Shown here: positions 47,876 to 64,000 of the stretch, one piece after another
How positions within the stretch are numbered: the stretch's first letter is position 1
Layout: each line of letters begins with the position of its first letter
Assembly: GCA_964035545.1 (NCBI GenBank)
Contig: OZ037772.1
Location: 12,961,818 to 13,025,817, forward strand
Direction of reading: 5' to 3'
Origin: Bugula neritina
Taxonomy: Eukaryota; Bryozoa; Gymnolaemata; Cheilostomatida; Bugulidae
DNA: 64,000 nucleotides
Position numbers and translations under genes: made by a program
Notes under the pieces: model-generated
The model's input: only the letters and a program-made list of their open reading frames with translations
What the model was told of the DNA's origin: nothing
Database searches by the model: none

Positions 47876-50800
47876 TCACATCTCATCGTGCTGCATGTGC
47901 TCACTTGTTAACTTGCTGATGATTGGCTTAATGAGTCGCTCTAGTTGTGCCTTGTAATCAATCACTTCCTGTCGCTCAGCTTCCGGGTTGTACTTTATCC
48001 ACACTTCACACTGCAAACATTGACTGAGAAGTGACTCACACTGTAAACATTGACTGAGAAGTGACTCACACTGTAAACATTGACTGAGAAGTGACTCACA
48101 CTGTAAACATTGACTGAGAAGTGACTCACACTGTAAACATTGACTGAGAAGTGACTCACACTGTAAACATTGACTGAGAAGTGACTCACACTGTAAACAT
48201 TGACTGAGAAGTGACTCACACTGCAAACATTGACTGAGAAGTGACTCACACTGTAAACATTAACTGAGAAGTGACTCACACTGCAAACATTGACTGAGAA
48301 GTGACTCACACTGTAAACATTAACTGAGAAGTGACTCACACTGTAAACATTGACTGAGAAGTGACTCACACTGTAAACATTGACTGAGAAGTGAGAGTAA
48401 ATACTGAAAAAGCAAGTAGTGAGAGGGTAAATGGTGTACAATAAGTAGAGAGCCAACAACTCCCAACTGAGAGAATAGCATAGGATACTATAGGAAGACT
48501 AAGAATAACTAACTTTGTTCAATGCTTTGTCAATGGTTTCGCGGTCTTCATCTGATATTTCGTTTCCCAATTTAGTCGTATCGTGAATGGTGTGTCTCAC
48601 TGTGTATATGAATTGCTCCAACTCATTGAAGGCTTCTATCTTCCGCGCCATCTGACCGAACAATAGAATTACTGTACGACATCAAACACTTCATGCAAAA
48701 ATTTCTAGAAGTTGGAGAATCTAATTAAAACTGCCCTGCATAATTTTTTAAAGAAATTATTTATAATTAAATTTTTTTTAATGATTTTGTTTTACTTGAA
48801 TAGCTTTTTGTTAAATAAGATAACTATTTGTAAGCACACCACATCTAAATACTATATAACATTACTCAGTATACTATTAGAAACATATTTTAACGTATAT
48901 ACGAGGGCAATTCGAAAAGTAAACAAAATAATATGATTGCAATGTATGCCTAATTTTCAATATTACGTTGTTTCATGGGCTGTCTTTACACAGTGATCAT
49001 TTCAATAATTATGAGGGAATACCTTTTATTTGAGAGTGTCTTAAACAGAGAGCTGTATTAAAGTTTTTTGTCAAATGAGGGAGTCAGACCAAGTAAAATT
49101 TAGATGGGAATAAAAGCTCAATATTGTGACAGTTGTTTAAACCAACATAGAGTTTTTAAATGGGCTAACGGTTTTAAGAAAAGAACGACCTCTTTAGAGA
49201 ATGCACCTGGACCAGATGGGCCAATAGCAAAAGAGGCAGCTAGACCAGTCAACTTGGAGACTTTAGAAACTTTTGTCAGGGCAGTCAGGAGAGTAACAAT
49301 ATAGAAAATAATTAGTAAGTTAATAAACATCTCCATTGGAACACTGCATTTCATCTAAGTTTAGAAAGAGATTAAGCAGAACAGAATAGGCATGTAATCA
49401 CATAGTGTTGATATACACAAAGACACAGCAAGGCCATAATCTGCCACTCAAACAATTGAGACCATCAACAAACTAGGTTGGGAACTATTAGAGCACCCTG
49501 GTCTTGCACCTTGTAATTACCATTTTTTGGTGCTCTAAGTTTCACACCAAAGCTATTCAGTCACATTAGAGACTCATGACAAGGTCAAAACTATTGCGAG
49601 CGAATTTTCACTGAGTCAATCTACTGTACTTTATGCTGAGGGGGTAAAAAAGATAGTGCAAAGATGAAGAAAATGTGTTTACTTGCCAAGAAATTATGTT
49701 GAAAATAAAAAGAAATTAACTCTCCAACCCGATTACAACTTGACTTATAACAAAATTATCTTTACTTTTCGAACCACCCTCCTATATTGACACTTACCAT
49801 TTTATCTTTTATCCGATATTTCTTGGCATCCTTGATCATGCGCTCAATCTCCTCGTTGGAGTACCTCCTCTCGTTGTTTATAGTGACGCGCTCTTTATTC
49901 CCCGTGCGTTTATCTCTGGCCGTCACCTTCGCAATGAGAAAGGTAAGTCTGAACACTAGACATGCTAATTACCTGCTAGAATATGCTAATAACCTGTTAC
50001 TAAATGCATACACTATACTGTAAGTAGAGTAGATATACTGTAAGTACAGTATATCTACTGTAGGTAGAGTAGATCTACTGCGAGTGGAGTAGATTTACTG
50101 TAAGTAGCATATATGTGCTACAAATAAAGTAGATCTACTGTAAGTACGCACATGGAGTATTCCATTGACGTCAATCTTGAAAGTCACTTCAATCTGTGGA
50201 ACACCTCGAGCTGCAGGAGGGATTCCCGCCAAAACAAATTTCCCAAGAAGGTGATTTTCTTGGGCCACTGGCCGCTCTCCTTCGTACACTTGAATATGGA
50301 CATTATCCTGGTTGTCTTTTGCCGTGCTGTAAACTTTGGTTGTCTCGATTGGAATAATAGAGTAACCTGCAGAGAGAATCAGTAAGTGGAATAGCAGGAC
50401 CAGAAATGTACACAAGTTTCTTAGCTGCTCACCACTGATAGATGAATATGCAATATAAGAAAGAGGAACTTACGAGGTATAATTACATTCATTAAACCCC
50501 CTCCAGTTTCAATACCAAGACTTAGAGAATTCACATCCAGAAGAAGAACTTCGGAAGATTCATCAGCGCCCATAAGTATGCCAGCCTGTACTGCGGCCCC
50601 ATAGGCCACGGCTTCGTCTGGGTTGATGCCTTTGTTGGGAGCTTTATCAGCAAAGAACTCCTAGATTCAAGTATTGATATACACCATAACATAATATTAT
50701 CTTATCTGTGCCTTAATTCCACCTTATTATAGCATGGATGTGAATCATACAGTCTTTATCAGCTGACGTTTACCAGCTGACGTAAAGCAATTAGCACCAG

Positions 50801-53800
50801 ACTAGTGAGTACTTTAACTAAGTGTGTGAACAAGGATCTACAGATACTGCAGTAGCAGAGGATAAGTTTGAAACTTTCTTATGCGTTCTTCCATGAATTG
50901 TTTGCAGGGTCCAGGTGAAAATGCGAAAGTAAAATCAGTGAGAATCAACAGTATGGTATTCAAGATAATTTTACTAATACAATTCTGCTTATTTAAGTGC
51001 AAACATTTTATATTTCAATTATTTGAAGAGGAACAAGCTGGATATACTAATTATATTCAACAGCAAATTGCACAACTCAGAACCAGCTTTAACTTTCATT
51101 AGCAGCATACTTTATCTTGTATGATAAGAAACTATGCATAGCTCAGCTGGAAGGTGCTGGAATACCTTAACTAACTGCTGAACCTTTGGTATTCTAGTGG
51201 ACCCTCCCACTAACACAATCTCATCAACATCTTCCTTTGCTAAACCAGAGTCTTTCAGCACATGTTCCACAGGCTGCATAGTGCTCTTGAAAAGATCCAT
51301 GTTTAGCTCTTCAAATTTGGCTCTTGTTAATGTCTGATAAAAGTCCTAAAATATCAGGAGGCGCAAGTTAAGTAACTTAAAGGACGATATTGTTGGCAAG
51401 GCTGTAACAACCTCACATGATACAAACCGTTGCATTGTAAAAGCTGTCGATATCTAGCTTCGTCTCATGAGCAACTGACAAAACTCTCTTAGCTTTTTCA
51501 ACTTCCCGTCTCAACTTCTGCATGGCTCTGGTGTCTGCACGAATGTCAATGCCAGTTTTACTGCGATGAAGACTGGCAAAGTGATCCATCACTCTCTGGT
51601 TGAAATCTTGTCCTCCCAGATGTGTGTCTCCTGTTGTGGCTATCACTTGAAACACGCCATTGTCAATAATCAGAGTGGAAACGTCAAAGGTTCCCCCTCC
51701 GAGATCAAACACAAAAATAGTTTGTGCTCCCACTTTTTTGTCAAGTCCATATGCAATGGCTGCCGCCGTTGGTTCGTTAATAATTCTCAACACATTGAGC
51801 CCGGCGATGGTTCCAGCATCCTTAGTGGCCTGTCTTTGGGCATCATTGAAGTAGGCAGGTACAGTTATGACAGCATGGGTGATCTGCAAGCAGGTATGGT
51901 AGAACGTGTTTGTTTAATAACACGTAAATTCATTGACAGAGAAAAACAACATGGCAAACAGCAAACATGTGGCTAAAGTAGATCATTTAGAAACCTATTG
52001 CAGTATAACATCTATAAAGAGTATTGCAGCATAACATCTATGAGAAATATTGGTCAGAAGTGGTACAACCTGATTCTAACAACCGGAAGTAGTATTCTTA
52101 CTAGAAAGAAACAAGAGTAGAAGAAAAACAGGAGTAAGACGGAAAAGTGAGTGCAAGTATATAGAGAATACTAGACATATAGAGAGAGTATAAGACATAT
52201 AGAGAGAGTATAAGACATATGAGAGGGTATAAGACATATAGAGAGAGTATAAAACATATAGAGAGAGTATAAGACATATAGAGAGAGTATAAGACATATG
52301 AGAGGGTATAAGACATATAGAGAGAGTATAAGACATATAGAGAGAGTATAAGACATATGAGAGAGTATAAGACATATAGAGAGAGTATAAGACATATAGA
52401 GAGAGTACAAGTATAACTCACTCGGGTATCAAGGTAATCTTCAGCTATTGTTCGCATCCGTGACAAAACCATTGCTGAAATCTCTTCCGGTGCAAACAGT
52501 GTTTCAACACCTTTGACCTTGACCTGAATATATGGTTTATTTTTCTTTTCTTTTACCTACAAAACTCTATTCACTGAAATGTTTATTTTAACTTTAGACA
52601 AACAAAGGAATGCAGCTGAACCTGCACAGTCGTAGGTAGACAGGTAGGTAGACATGTAGACATGTAGACAGGTAGGTAGGTAGGTAGACATGTAGACAGG
52701 TAGGTAGGTAGACATGTAGACAGGTAGGTAGGTAGACATGTAGACAGGTAGGTAGACAGGTAGGGAGATACAGGTAGACAGGTAGGTAGACAGGTAGGGA
52801 GATACAGGTAGACAGGTAGGTAGGTAGGTAGACATGTAGACAGGTAGGTAGGTAGACATGTAGACAGGTAGGTAGGTAGACATGTAGACAGGTAGGTAGA
52901 TACAGGTAGACAGGTAGCTGACGAGCTACTCACTGTGAATGGCCAGTTCTTGATATCCTTCTGCAGAGTCTTGTCATCCCACGACTTCCCTAACATCCTC
53001 TTGACATCAAAAATCGTGTTCTCGGGGTTCGAAGTCAGCTGGTTCATAGCTGCATCACCAATCAATCGGTTTCCATCAGGGGTGAAGGCCACATAGGATG
53101 GGGTTATTCGGTTACCTTGGTCATTGGGAATTATTTCCACCTGTCCATTTTTGTATACGCCAACACTAAAGTTCAAAGTACTCATTATCAGCTGTAGGAA
53201 TGTAACGTGATGCGACCAGACATCAGGTTCCCTAGTTCCAGTTACTGTCATGCATTACGTGGTAATGTATTATTAGCAGAGTGCGTGTCAGGTGGCAGTG
53301 TGTGTTCTTGTGTGTGCTTGCGTGTGTGTGTGCTTGTGTGTGTGTGTGCGTGTGTGTGTGCTTGTGTGTGTGTGCTTGTGTGTGTGTGTTCTTGTGTGTG
53401 CTTGCGTGTGTGCGTGTGTGTGTGCGTGTGTGTGTGCTTGTGTGTGTGTGTGTGTGTGTGTGCTTGTGTGTGTGTGCTTGTGTGTGTGTGCATGTGTGTG
53501 TGCTTGTGTCTGTGTGCTTGTGTGCGTGTGTGCTTGTGTGTGTGTGTGCTTGTGTGCTTGTGTGTGTGCTCGCACACCAGTTTAAAAAGATGTCTACATT
53601 AGGTCTGCTCAAAGGGTGAAAGGGCAAAGTGAAGACAATATGTCAATATGATGTACAGAACATGCACAACTTTACACTGCTATAGAATTTAATTTATTTA
53701 TATTAGATTGGTATGAGAAAGAAATGTATTTGTAACGTTTATCATAATTTATGTGCAAACATGTAACAGAGGTGCAACAATTGTCAATACAGGATGAGTA

Positions 53801-53941
53801 TATATCACTGTAGGCTAGCTATAACACTTACCATGAGTAAGTGGTTCCCAAGTCTATACCAATGACTGTACCAACATTCTCTTCTGCTATCCCCAAGGGA
53901 ACAAGACAGAGAACACCAAAGAAAACCTTCATAGCCATCAT
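47876..53941 (-). CDS. BiP-B: divergent ER Hsp70 (BiP/Grp78 paralogue), C-terminus HDEM
   Basis: Ten minus-strand exons join to about 638 aa: 53941-53832, 53165-52934, 52556-52422, 51883-51428, 51345-51166, 50660-50474, 50366-50152, 49926-49798, 48651-48514, 48010-47876. A signal peptide ([17 protein letters not shown]) precedes the ATPase domain with [37 protein letters not shown] and [18 protein letters not shown]. The interdomain linker [13 protein letters not shown] has Ser for the usual Pro. The substrate domain and lid are more diverged than in BiP-A (for example [18 protein letters not shown]). The acidic tail is missing, and the protein ends HMQHDEM rather than HDEL/KDEL. Every intron matches BiP-A in position and phase; exons 2-7 and 9 are identical in length. 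A protein-folding ATPase in the ER is likely, but retention by HDEM is uncertain. Confidence 0.88.
48004..48394 (-). repeat. 30-bp minisatellite copying the BiP-B exon 10 acceptor junction
   Basis: Thirteen copies of a unit read on the minus strand as caatgtttacag then tgtgagtcacttctcagt. The real acceptor is tttgcag before TGTGAAGTGTGG. A 30-bp unit is ten codons; about seven units nearest the exon stay open in frame ([10 protein letters not shown]), until a copy with ttaact introduces a stop near 48250. Confidence 0.95.
48902..49782 (+). mobile_element. Degenerate mariner element inside BiP-B intron 8
   Basis: The ends are CGAGGGCAATTCGAAAAGTA (48902) and, on the other strand, GGAGGGTGGTTCGAAAAGTA (49782), each next to TA (48900-48901, 49783-49784). 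These are mariner-type inverted repeats with a TA target. About 880 bp remains against about 1.3 kb for a full element. It lies only 14 bp from the exon 8 donor of BiP-B. Confidence 0.88.
49104..49545 (+). pseudogene. Dead mariner transposase fragments
   Basis: An open stretch encodes [20 protein letters not shown], matching the mariner helix-turn-helix region, and ends RRVTI then a stop. Farther on, [17 protein letters not shown] matches the region around the second catalytic Asp (PDLAPCDYH) but has Asn in its place. Frames are broken between them and the segment is shortened, so it cannot encode active transposase. Confidence 0.8.
52140..52412 (-). repeat. ~18-bp repeat (gagagtataagacatata), BiP-B intron 3
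   Basis: About 15 units, open in all three minus-strand frames and giving spurious Ser/Leu/Tyr ORFs. Confidence 0.95.
52632..52918 (-). repeat. (ggta/gaca) tetramer-based repeat, BiP-B intron 2
   Basis: ggtaggtagacatgtagaca and variants. It creates spurious ORFs with STYLPVYM-like peptides in all three minus-strand frames. Confidence 0.95.
53288..53574 (+). repeat. (GT)n with gc/ct interruptions, BiP-B intron 1
   Basis: About 285 bp of tgtgtgtg with periodic cttg and cgtg; potential Z-DNA. It gives spurious Cys/Val ORFs (+) and His/Thr ORFs (-). Confidence 0.97.
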
Positions 53942-54618
53942 AATGGAGCTGATAGCAGAGCAGCAGCAAATAAAGTTCTACAAGTTATGAGCAATCAACC
54001 TCACAAGTCTGCAATCAATCTGACTACCCATGCACCTTACTGCTTAGTCTAGACTCTATTCCATGAGCAAACATTACTCACCTGTACTAATACATACGTA
54101 TATATCATGTATAAACATTTCTCACCTGTACTAATACTTTGAAGCTGGTAGCAAACCGACCCCAGAAGACTGTCACCTCATAAGCTTGTGACTGCTGTGA
54201 AGCTAAGCCCACATATATAGCAACAGCATAAAACTGGAGTTATTCCAGTCAACAGCTTACCTTATCAGCAGGATTTGTGCAAACGGAGATAACTTGACAT
54301 TTATGAATACTCCCAATACTACATGTATCTAAGTATGGATGTACGTAAGTATGTATGTAAGTATGTATACAGGATGTACGTAAGTAAGTATGTAAGTAAG
54401 TAAGTATGTATACAGGATGTATCTAGGTATGGATGTACATAAGTAAGTATGTAAGTATGTATACAGTATGTATCAAGGTATGGATGTACATAAGTAAGTA
54501 TGTATACAGCATGTATGTAAGTGAAACATAAACAGCATTGATGTTATTATAAACCTTGCAAACAAATTGAATCAAAATATAATTATATTATATATTAGTG
54601 TGGCGAGAAATTAGATTT
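53942..54618. other. Upstream region of BiP-B
   Basis: Presumed BiP-B promoter on the minus strand, with a gtaagtatgtatacaggatg repeat at 54330-54520. I looked for an ER stress element (CCAAT-N9-CCACG) and saw no exact match. Confidence 0.4.
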
Positions 54619-54859
54619 AGCCTAGGGCCACTCGCTTTCAATAGAACGCAATTTGCTGGAATGTAGCACTAAATTAAAGAAATTGGGCTCGCTGAATAGC
54701 TACCAGCCAATTAGGTGACGATGACAGAGACGATTTGCACTTGTCGCTCAGCATTTTCAACGCAAGTGCGAAGGTTTTCTCAACGCGCACAGTGGACACC
54801 TTTGCTACTTGTGATTTCAATTTTCGCATGCGAAAAAACGCACCGTGTGGCCCTAGGCT
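54619..54859. mobile_element. 241-bp MITE-like element with 13-bp inverted ends
   Basis: The left end agcctagggccac (54619-54631) is the exact reverse complement of the right end gtggccctaggct (54847-54859), with further partial pairing inside (ctcg against cacgg). The interior lacks coding capacity. The ends resemble hAT-type non-autonomous elements, but I could not define the target duplication. Confidence 0.75.
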
Positions 54860-57800
54860 TACAGGTAATAGACATTGGGGTTTAAGAGTTACTTCCTCAT
54901 GTACACTTTATACTGTATACTCATCCCACAATTCACTATTACTCTATCCCACAATGCATCGTTACCAAAACATAAGATTACAGTTTGCTGACTACAGGTT
55001 GTGCAGGCAGTGTGTAGTTAGTTCCTAGCATGTGGTTAAGTCTAGATAAACTACACTTACATATGCTGACTATTCATCATACAATCAAATTATCTATTCA
55101 ATAAATGTATTTATACTTTCAAAGATGCATGCTTCACGTGTCTCAGAAGCTGTAAACTCTTAGGAACTTCTCAATGTTTCCTCAGTTTCTCACCGATGTG
55201 CATATTCAATATTTACTACAATGTTACTGAGTTAAGATACAGTGTTAGTGAGTTAACCTAACTGTGGATCATGAAATGTCTATCTAATCAAAGTCATTGT
55301 TTCACACACCAGAGCAAGTACTTTCTATGTGCTCTAAAATTTCAATAAAATACAAGTTATAAACCAACACCAAAAATAATGAGGGTGCTTAAATAATCAA
55401 TACAAATCAGTGAAACCTCAAGCTAACCTGAATACTCCTTTAACTGGACTGATTAGGCAACTCCAACAAGAAATATTGAATGAATGGACTGAAAATGCAG
55501 AAGACAACCTTAATAAATTTTCCTTTACAAAAAATGCTTCTAGGTTGGAATTAGGCGAGTAAAGTTTCATCATCTTAAAAAGATATTTAAAAACTCAGTT
55601 AAAAACCAACTGAATGTAATAACTATTTCTGTAAACCATGACGGAGGGGAGAAGGGGGGACGGAGGTTTTATTGAATGAGGAGCATGTCAAGAGACGATG
55701 TATAACATACTGTGACCACTCTGAGTTTGACATTACTCTGCGAGATTTGAACTCACCCAGCATGTTATATCAGTCACTGACATCTACTCAGTACAAGTCT
55801 TACCAATAATTATTATAAAAATAGATCAGTTTCAGCAAATTTCACTATTAAGTTTTGATATGAGACCACAGAGTCAATCAATGAAATTCACAAATTCAAC
55901 TTTTAATACAACTCTGAGAACTTTAAATAAAAATAAATTCAACAGGGACAAATATATCATTTAAAAATATTTTTAACTTGACCAGGAAAAAACAAAGTGG
56001 AGCAAAAGTTAATAGTTTAAAGCCTAAGATCAATTAAATCATTAAATTTAGTCTCTGATTTTGTGGGTAACCTTCATAAAATTTCTATTACCACTTCAGC
56101 ATAATAAATAATAGTAAAACTAAATACATAAGTATAAATAATGTATTATTATTCCTAGACATAGTTGCTGCCTTGTCAGCCAAATGTAAGTGATTTTTGC
56201 AAATTACTGATTTTTATTTTGTCAACCAGTTCTTGTTTACCATCATAATATGCTTATCATTCAAATAATTACTATGGTTAAAGCAAAACTTCAACTTAAA
56301 GTTAACTACTACATTTGTAAACAACGCAAAAACATCCTTATGTATATTGAGCTACTTAATTATAATGACTGATGATTGAAATAATGAAGATGGAGTTGAT
56401 TTGAAAGAAAATATGCGAATGATAATCAGCTCTTGTCCTATCACTATTGTTGATCTACACTATGACATTGACTATGACTAGACCATCATTAATACGAAAT
56501 ACAGATTTTACTATGAGTTAGAATATTAATATTACCTAGTCATGAAATTGAATCAATGCAATGGCAAAAGCCTACAGTCTATACTAATAGTAATACTCAC
56601 AACGATAATGATAACAATAACCAAATAATACCTAATATAGCTAAGGCCAAGGCTAATAAGTAATAACTAATGAGTAATTAGTAATACTACCTTAATATTA
56701 ACTAGTAAGTGGTAACAATAATTAAAATATCAAATATAAATAGTAAAATACTATATTAATTACTAATATATATTAATACAAAATTACAAGATGAAACTGA
56801 TGACTAATGTCAAACAGCGTTACGCTGCAACCTCAGACCATAGTTTTTGCAACACCGTTTTTATTTAACACACTTGAGGCGCTCCGCTTGAGCTTCTGCA
56901 AAGGATACAGAGGTAATACAGAGGTAATATATAATATATTAATTATTAATAATAATTCTAAATACTAACAGTAAAACTAAATGATAATCTATCTATGCTG
57001 CGAGCAAGGTCTATTTTGTGCGAGAGATCTGAAGCTAAGGTCAGCTATATGCTGCTATACTAACTCATACTGACATTTATCACTAACCAAAGAGGCACTC
57101 CACGTTTGCACCATAACGGTGACATTGAGTGTTCTATCGTCTACAAGGTGAGTTACTGATACGACTAACTACTAAACTAGTACTAGTAGTTATACTAAAA
57201 GTCAAACTTAAAAACTAACATTAACAGCCGGGAAACTAAAATTCACGCGATAGCAAATTAAAATAAACTAAAACTTGAAGTTGAATTCATAATGATGAGA
57301 ATTGTTAATTCTTGTTGATCTTCATCTTGATCTTGTGATGGAGGGTAGTTCAGTTCAGTTTGGGAGAGTTTCCCACTAAGAACCCCTGGAGTTTCCGTGT
57401 ACTAAATAACCATAGGCCTACTCATACTGATACTAAAAGTAAATGCATAAAATATAAGTGTAAGAATAATATTAATTATAAGAATAATAATAATATCAAT
57501 TTCAAATTTACTTATTTTAATTTAGGTCTCAGAGTGAGACTGAGAGTCCGTCTCAGTCTGAAGCAAAATGGAAACTAAAAGTAAAAGTAAATCTACTACG
57601 AGTACGACAACTACTACCTTCAACCGTTGAGTAAAATTCACAGCCTTGTAGTAAATCATTGGTAATCGGCATTGCTGAACTAGCTTTTACCCAAACTTTT
57701 AACATCCTTGAAGTTTCACACGTCCGTTGCCGCGGAAAGCTAAAGCCACAGCAACAGCTGCTTGAGTTTTAGCCACATGAGCCTTAACCTTGAACTTAAT

Positions 57801-57955
57801 AAGCGGAAGTTCTTTAGGCCACGTTTGTTTACAGCGTAGAATTAGCCAATAATAATTAGACAAATAGGCTTGATCAGCCAATCAGTTACTTACAAGTTGT
57901 CGACCGGTATTACTATTGTAAATCTTCTTTCTCGCTACTCATTCATTGATTAGAA
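54860..57955. other. Intergenic region between the two BiP genes
   Basis: AT-rich unique sequence. No exon, tRNA or further element could be supported. CCAAT boxes at 57846 and 57878 and a ccacg at 57819 lie upstream of the likely BiP-A start, but not in ER-stress-element order or spacing. Confidence 0.45.
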
Positions 57956-59080
57956 AGTTGGTTATTGTCACGAATCACCATTTTGTTCTACAGAAACGAT
58001 CGACTATTTTTCTTCGTCGTCGTGATACCTGGTAAGTGTTTTTGATAGTTATTTATCATAATTCAATATGCAGGTTTCAGTTTTTGTAAGATAGAAATCG
58101 TAATCTGCATGCGGATGTTCCCTGTCAATGAGCTGTGAGTGTGACAGTTTGAGAATGAGATTCAGATTCAGATTGGTTGAGATTCAGATACACTCGTTCA
58201 GGTTGACTTTGAGTTTGAAGTTTATGGAATATTAATATTTATTACATTTGAAAGCGTGTATAAATGTTAATATTTTTAGTTGTTTTGAATTTATTTATTG
58301 AGTGTGACTGTTCAAACTGAAACTTTGACTTTGAGTTGAACTCGGAACTGAAGTCTTGTTCAACTTTATGGTGAACTTGATCAGTTGGTTGAAGTTCTTA
58401 CGTTAATTCCATTGAGTTATCCTGAGTTCTTGAGTTACACAATTATCTATGTAATTAATACTATGGATATGAATAGAAGTTTTATTTTAGGTCACTTAAA
58501 TTTGTTACATTCACATTGTCATTGTGATGGATACTAAATTTAATAATTATTATATTAATAAAATCGAATGCTTTTTTGGTTATGTTATTCAAATTACCTG
58601 CAATAAACATGTTAGCAGACTGGTCAAAAGTTTTTTGCCTATTGAGCTTGAAATATCTTAATCCAGTCCCAGCAATTCAAATGTCAAACTCAATTTATTT
58701 TTAGCAATCTTTGACACAGGGAAACCACAGTTAAATTGCAAGTAATTTTGTAATGGCAAAATGAAATGTACACATAAATCTTTTAGGCTTAGAGTGAAAT
58801 AAATAATGGTAATAATTAATTGTCAAAAGTGGAATGGTTTATTATCAAAAACTTATTTACTACTTTATTAAGTTTTTCCAATGAATTTCATCTTTTAAAT
58901 ATACTGGAGTAGCTAGATTTTTCATGTGGTGATATGTTTTGGTATTCTGAAATCTGGGTATTTCCAATTGAAAGAATTTCAACCATTATTAATACAAATT
59001 GTCTTTTTTTCTGTTGCAGATAGAATTCTATATAAACAAAAGTGGTATTAAACTAAAATAACTAGGAAATTCAAGTAACA
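57956..59080 (+). other. Probable 5' UTR exons and leader intron of BiP-A
   Basis: The sequence around 57960-58031 ends acctg before a strong donor gtaagtg (58032). A good acceptor (ttttttctgttgcag, ending 59019) precedes 61 bp of leader up to the ATG at 59081. The intervening ~990 bp would be the first, non-coding intron. Exact transcription start unknown. Confidence 0.6.
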
Positions 59081-62757
<3,677 letters not shown>

Positions 62758-64000
62758 ATCTCACCTCACCCTCTCACTCACACTCTCTCTCTCCTTATTA
62801 TATATAATACAATATATCATTGTGCTGCAATATACAGACAGTCTAGTTGATATCATACGAGTAATGGTAGCTGGTGATACACCACATTCCGTCATTCACT
62901 GCTAACTACTCCACATTTGTGGACTGGAGTTGTCCACACTACGAGTGATCAGTTAATTAGATATTCATGTACAGAAATACCTCTCCTATTAACCAATTAA
63001 ACTATTATCTGTGTGCTATACTAATGTAACATGTAATTAGTAAATCATGCTATGTTTTAAAATCATGTGTATAGTTACCCATGGTTACTGGTCAGTCAGT
63101 CACTAAATAAATTATTTTGAACTCTGAATTAACAGTTCTTTTATTATTAGTACAACTACATGTAACATTGGCAGTGTCTTCTAGGAGGATGGCTTGTCCT
63201 TAAAACCAGCATAATTACTCAAAAATCCAAAAGAAATTTGTCTTGGAAGTTTTAATCTAAGCTATTTCTTGGTGCTTGTCATAATGGTGAGCAAATAAAT
63301 AGCCTAGGCCAACACCTGAGCATCAGTAAGCCCTGAATACTTCTCTTCTCTGCAGCAAATGTAACCAGTAATGCTGGGAGTTGCCCTCCCTATCTGTTCT
63401 TGAGCAGACCATGTATACTGTGGCTAAGCTAGAACACAATATTGCACTATTAAAGCATGTCTCAAAGACTTTCATTTCACTAAATTTGTAGTTGTAAATG
63501 GGCATACAAACTGCACATTCTATTGTAAAACAGTGCAACTTTTACTAGTGGAAACTATACAGCACGCCTAACAGGCCTAGTTGTTATGGCATTAATATAG
63601 GGTTGTACATGTATTACTATTGTATGGCAAACTAACTGTTTCCTATATTTTTTTCATATGATAAATAAAATGAACAAACGGTGTGTCACTGTCAAAAAGC
63701 CAATTCAACAGTCTTTCAAGTACCCCATTAACCTGTCTGTTATTGGTATTGAGGTTTAGAGTTACTGCAATACATACTACAGTATGCAGTGATTATACTG
63801 GCCATGCAGTGGTTAACTATGGTGTAGGCTAAGAAACTATGTTACTGTGGCTCTGCATTCTACTCAACTATCCCATAATGCTAACATTTACCCATGGTAA
63901 CAAACAACCTACAAATGAATGGTACAGTATGCATTGCACATAGTCAAGGCAGGGAAATGAATACTTGTATATGAACTGTGAACACATACTCCATGATACA
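62758..64000. other. 3' flank of BiP-A, no other gene seen
   Basis: The BiP-A 3' UTR comes first, with aataaa at 63105 as a possible polyadenylation signal. The rest is AT-rich unique sequence without a supported exon. Confidence 0.45.

Noticed and set aside
52076-53627. Overlapping repetitive ORFs ([20 protein letters not shown] and Ser/Leu/Tyr types)
   Set aside because: They arise from the ggta/gaca, GT and gagagtata repeats in BiP-B introns.
54735-55028. 97-codon plus-strand ORF
   Set aside because: Half of it lies in the MITE and it crosses the element's end; no family resemblance.
57819-57882. ER stress element upstream of BiP-A
   Set aside because: CCACG and CCAAT are both present, but in the wrong order and spacing for CCAAT-N9-CCACG.

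Overview
This window is eukaryotic and almost certainly from an invertebrate animal. Genes are split by many short GT-AG introns. The proteins are animal types: a hemicentin-like VWA/EGF extracellular protein, a matrixin metalloprotease with a furin site, TMEM26 and two BiP/Grp78-type ER chaperones. An early-branching animal such as a sponge is my guess, but the sequence alone does not fix the phylum. The DNA between and inside genes is AT-rich and holds an unusual amount of minisatellite.
Layout: 1-671 (+) is the 3' end of a gene whose tandem paralogue fills 1897-13398 (+), 18 exons, secreted VWA + EGF protein. 13.4-23.4 kb is intergenic with four large tandem arrays. 23397-27196 is a complete 3.8-kb DNA transposon with TTAA target duplication and an intact DDE transposase. 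29296-33586 (+) is a 6-exon matrixin-like protease. 34679-35860 (+) and 37641-36463 (-) are two intronless paralogues of an unrecognised, possibly tubby/scramblase-fold family, tail to tail. 41613-38436 (-) is a 9-exon TMEM26 homologue. 42822-47528 is a 4.7-kb, nearly perfect 26-bp satellite. 53941-47876 (-) and 59081-62757 (+) are two BiP genes, head to head, with ten exons each and matching intron positions. BiP-A (+) ends in HDEL; BiP-B (-) is divergent and ends in HDEM. A dead mariner sits in a BiP-B intron and a 241-bp MITE lies between the BiP genes.
The most unusual signal is that many intronic minisatellites are tandem copies of the splice junction itself, the repeat unit carrying the exon edge plus donor or acceptor. 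I see about ten cases in five genes. In at least two the units are in frame and stop-free, so a slipped splice choice would add whole peptide repeats to the protein.
All exon boundaries were read by eye from splice signals, frame continuity and family resemblance; no transcript or database evidence was available.
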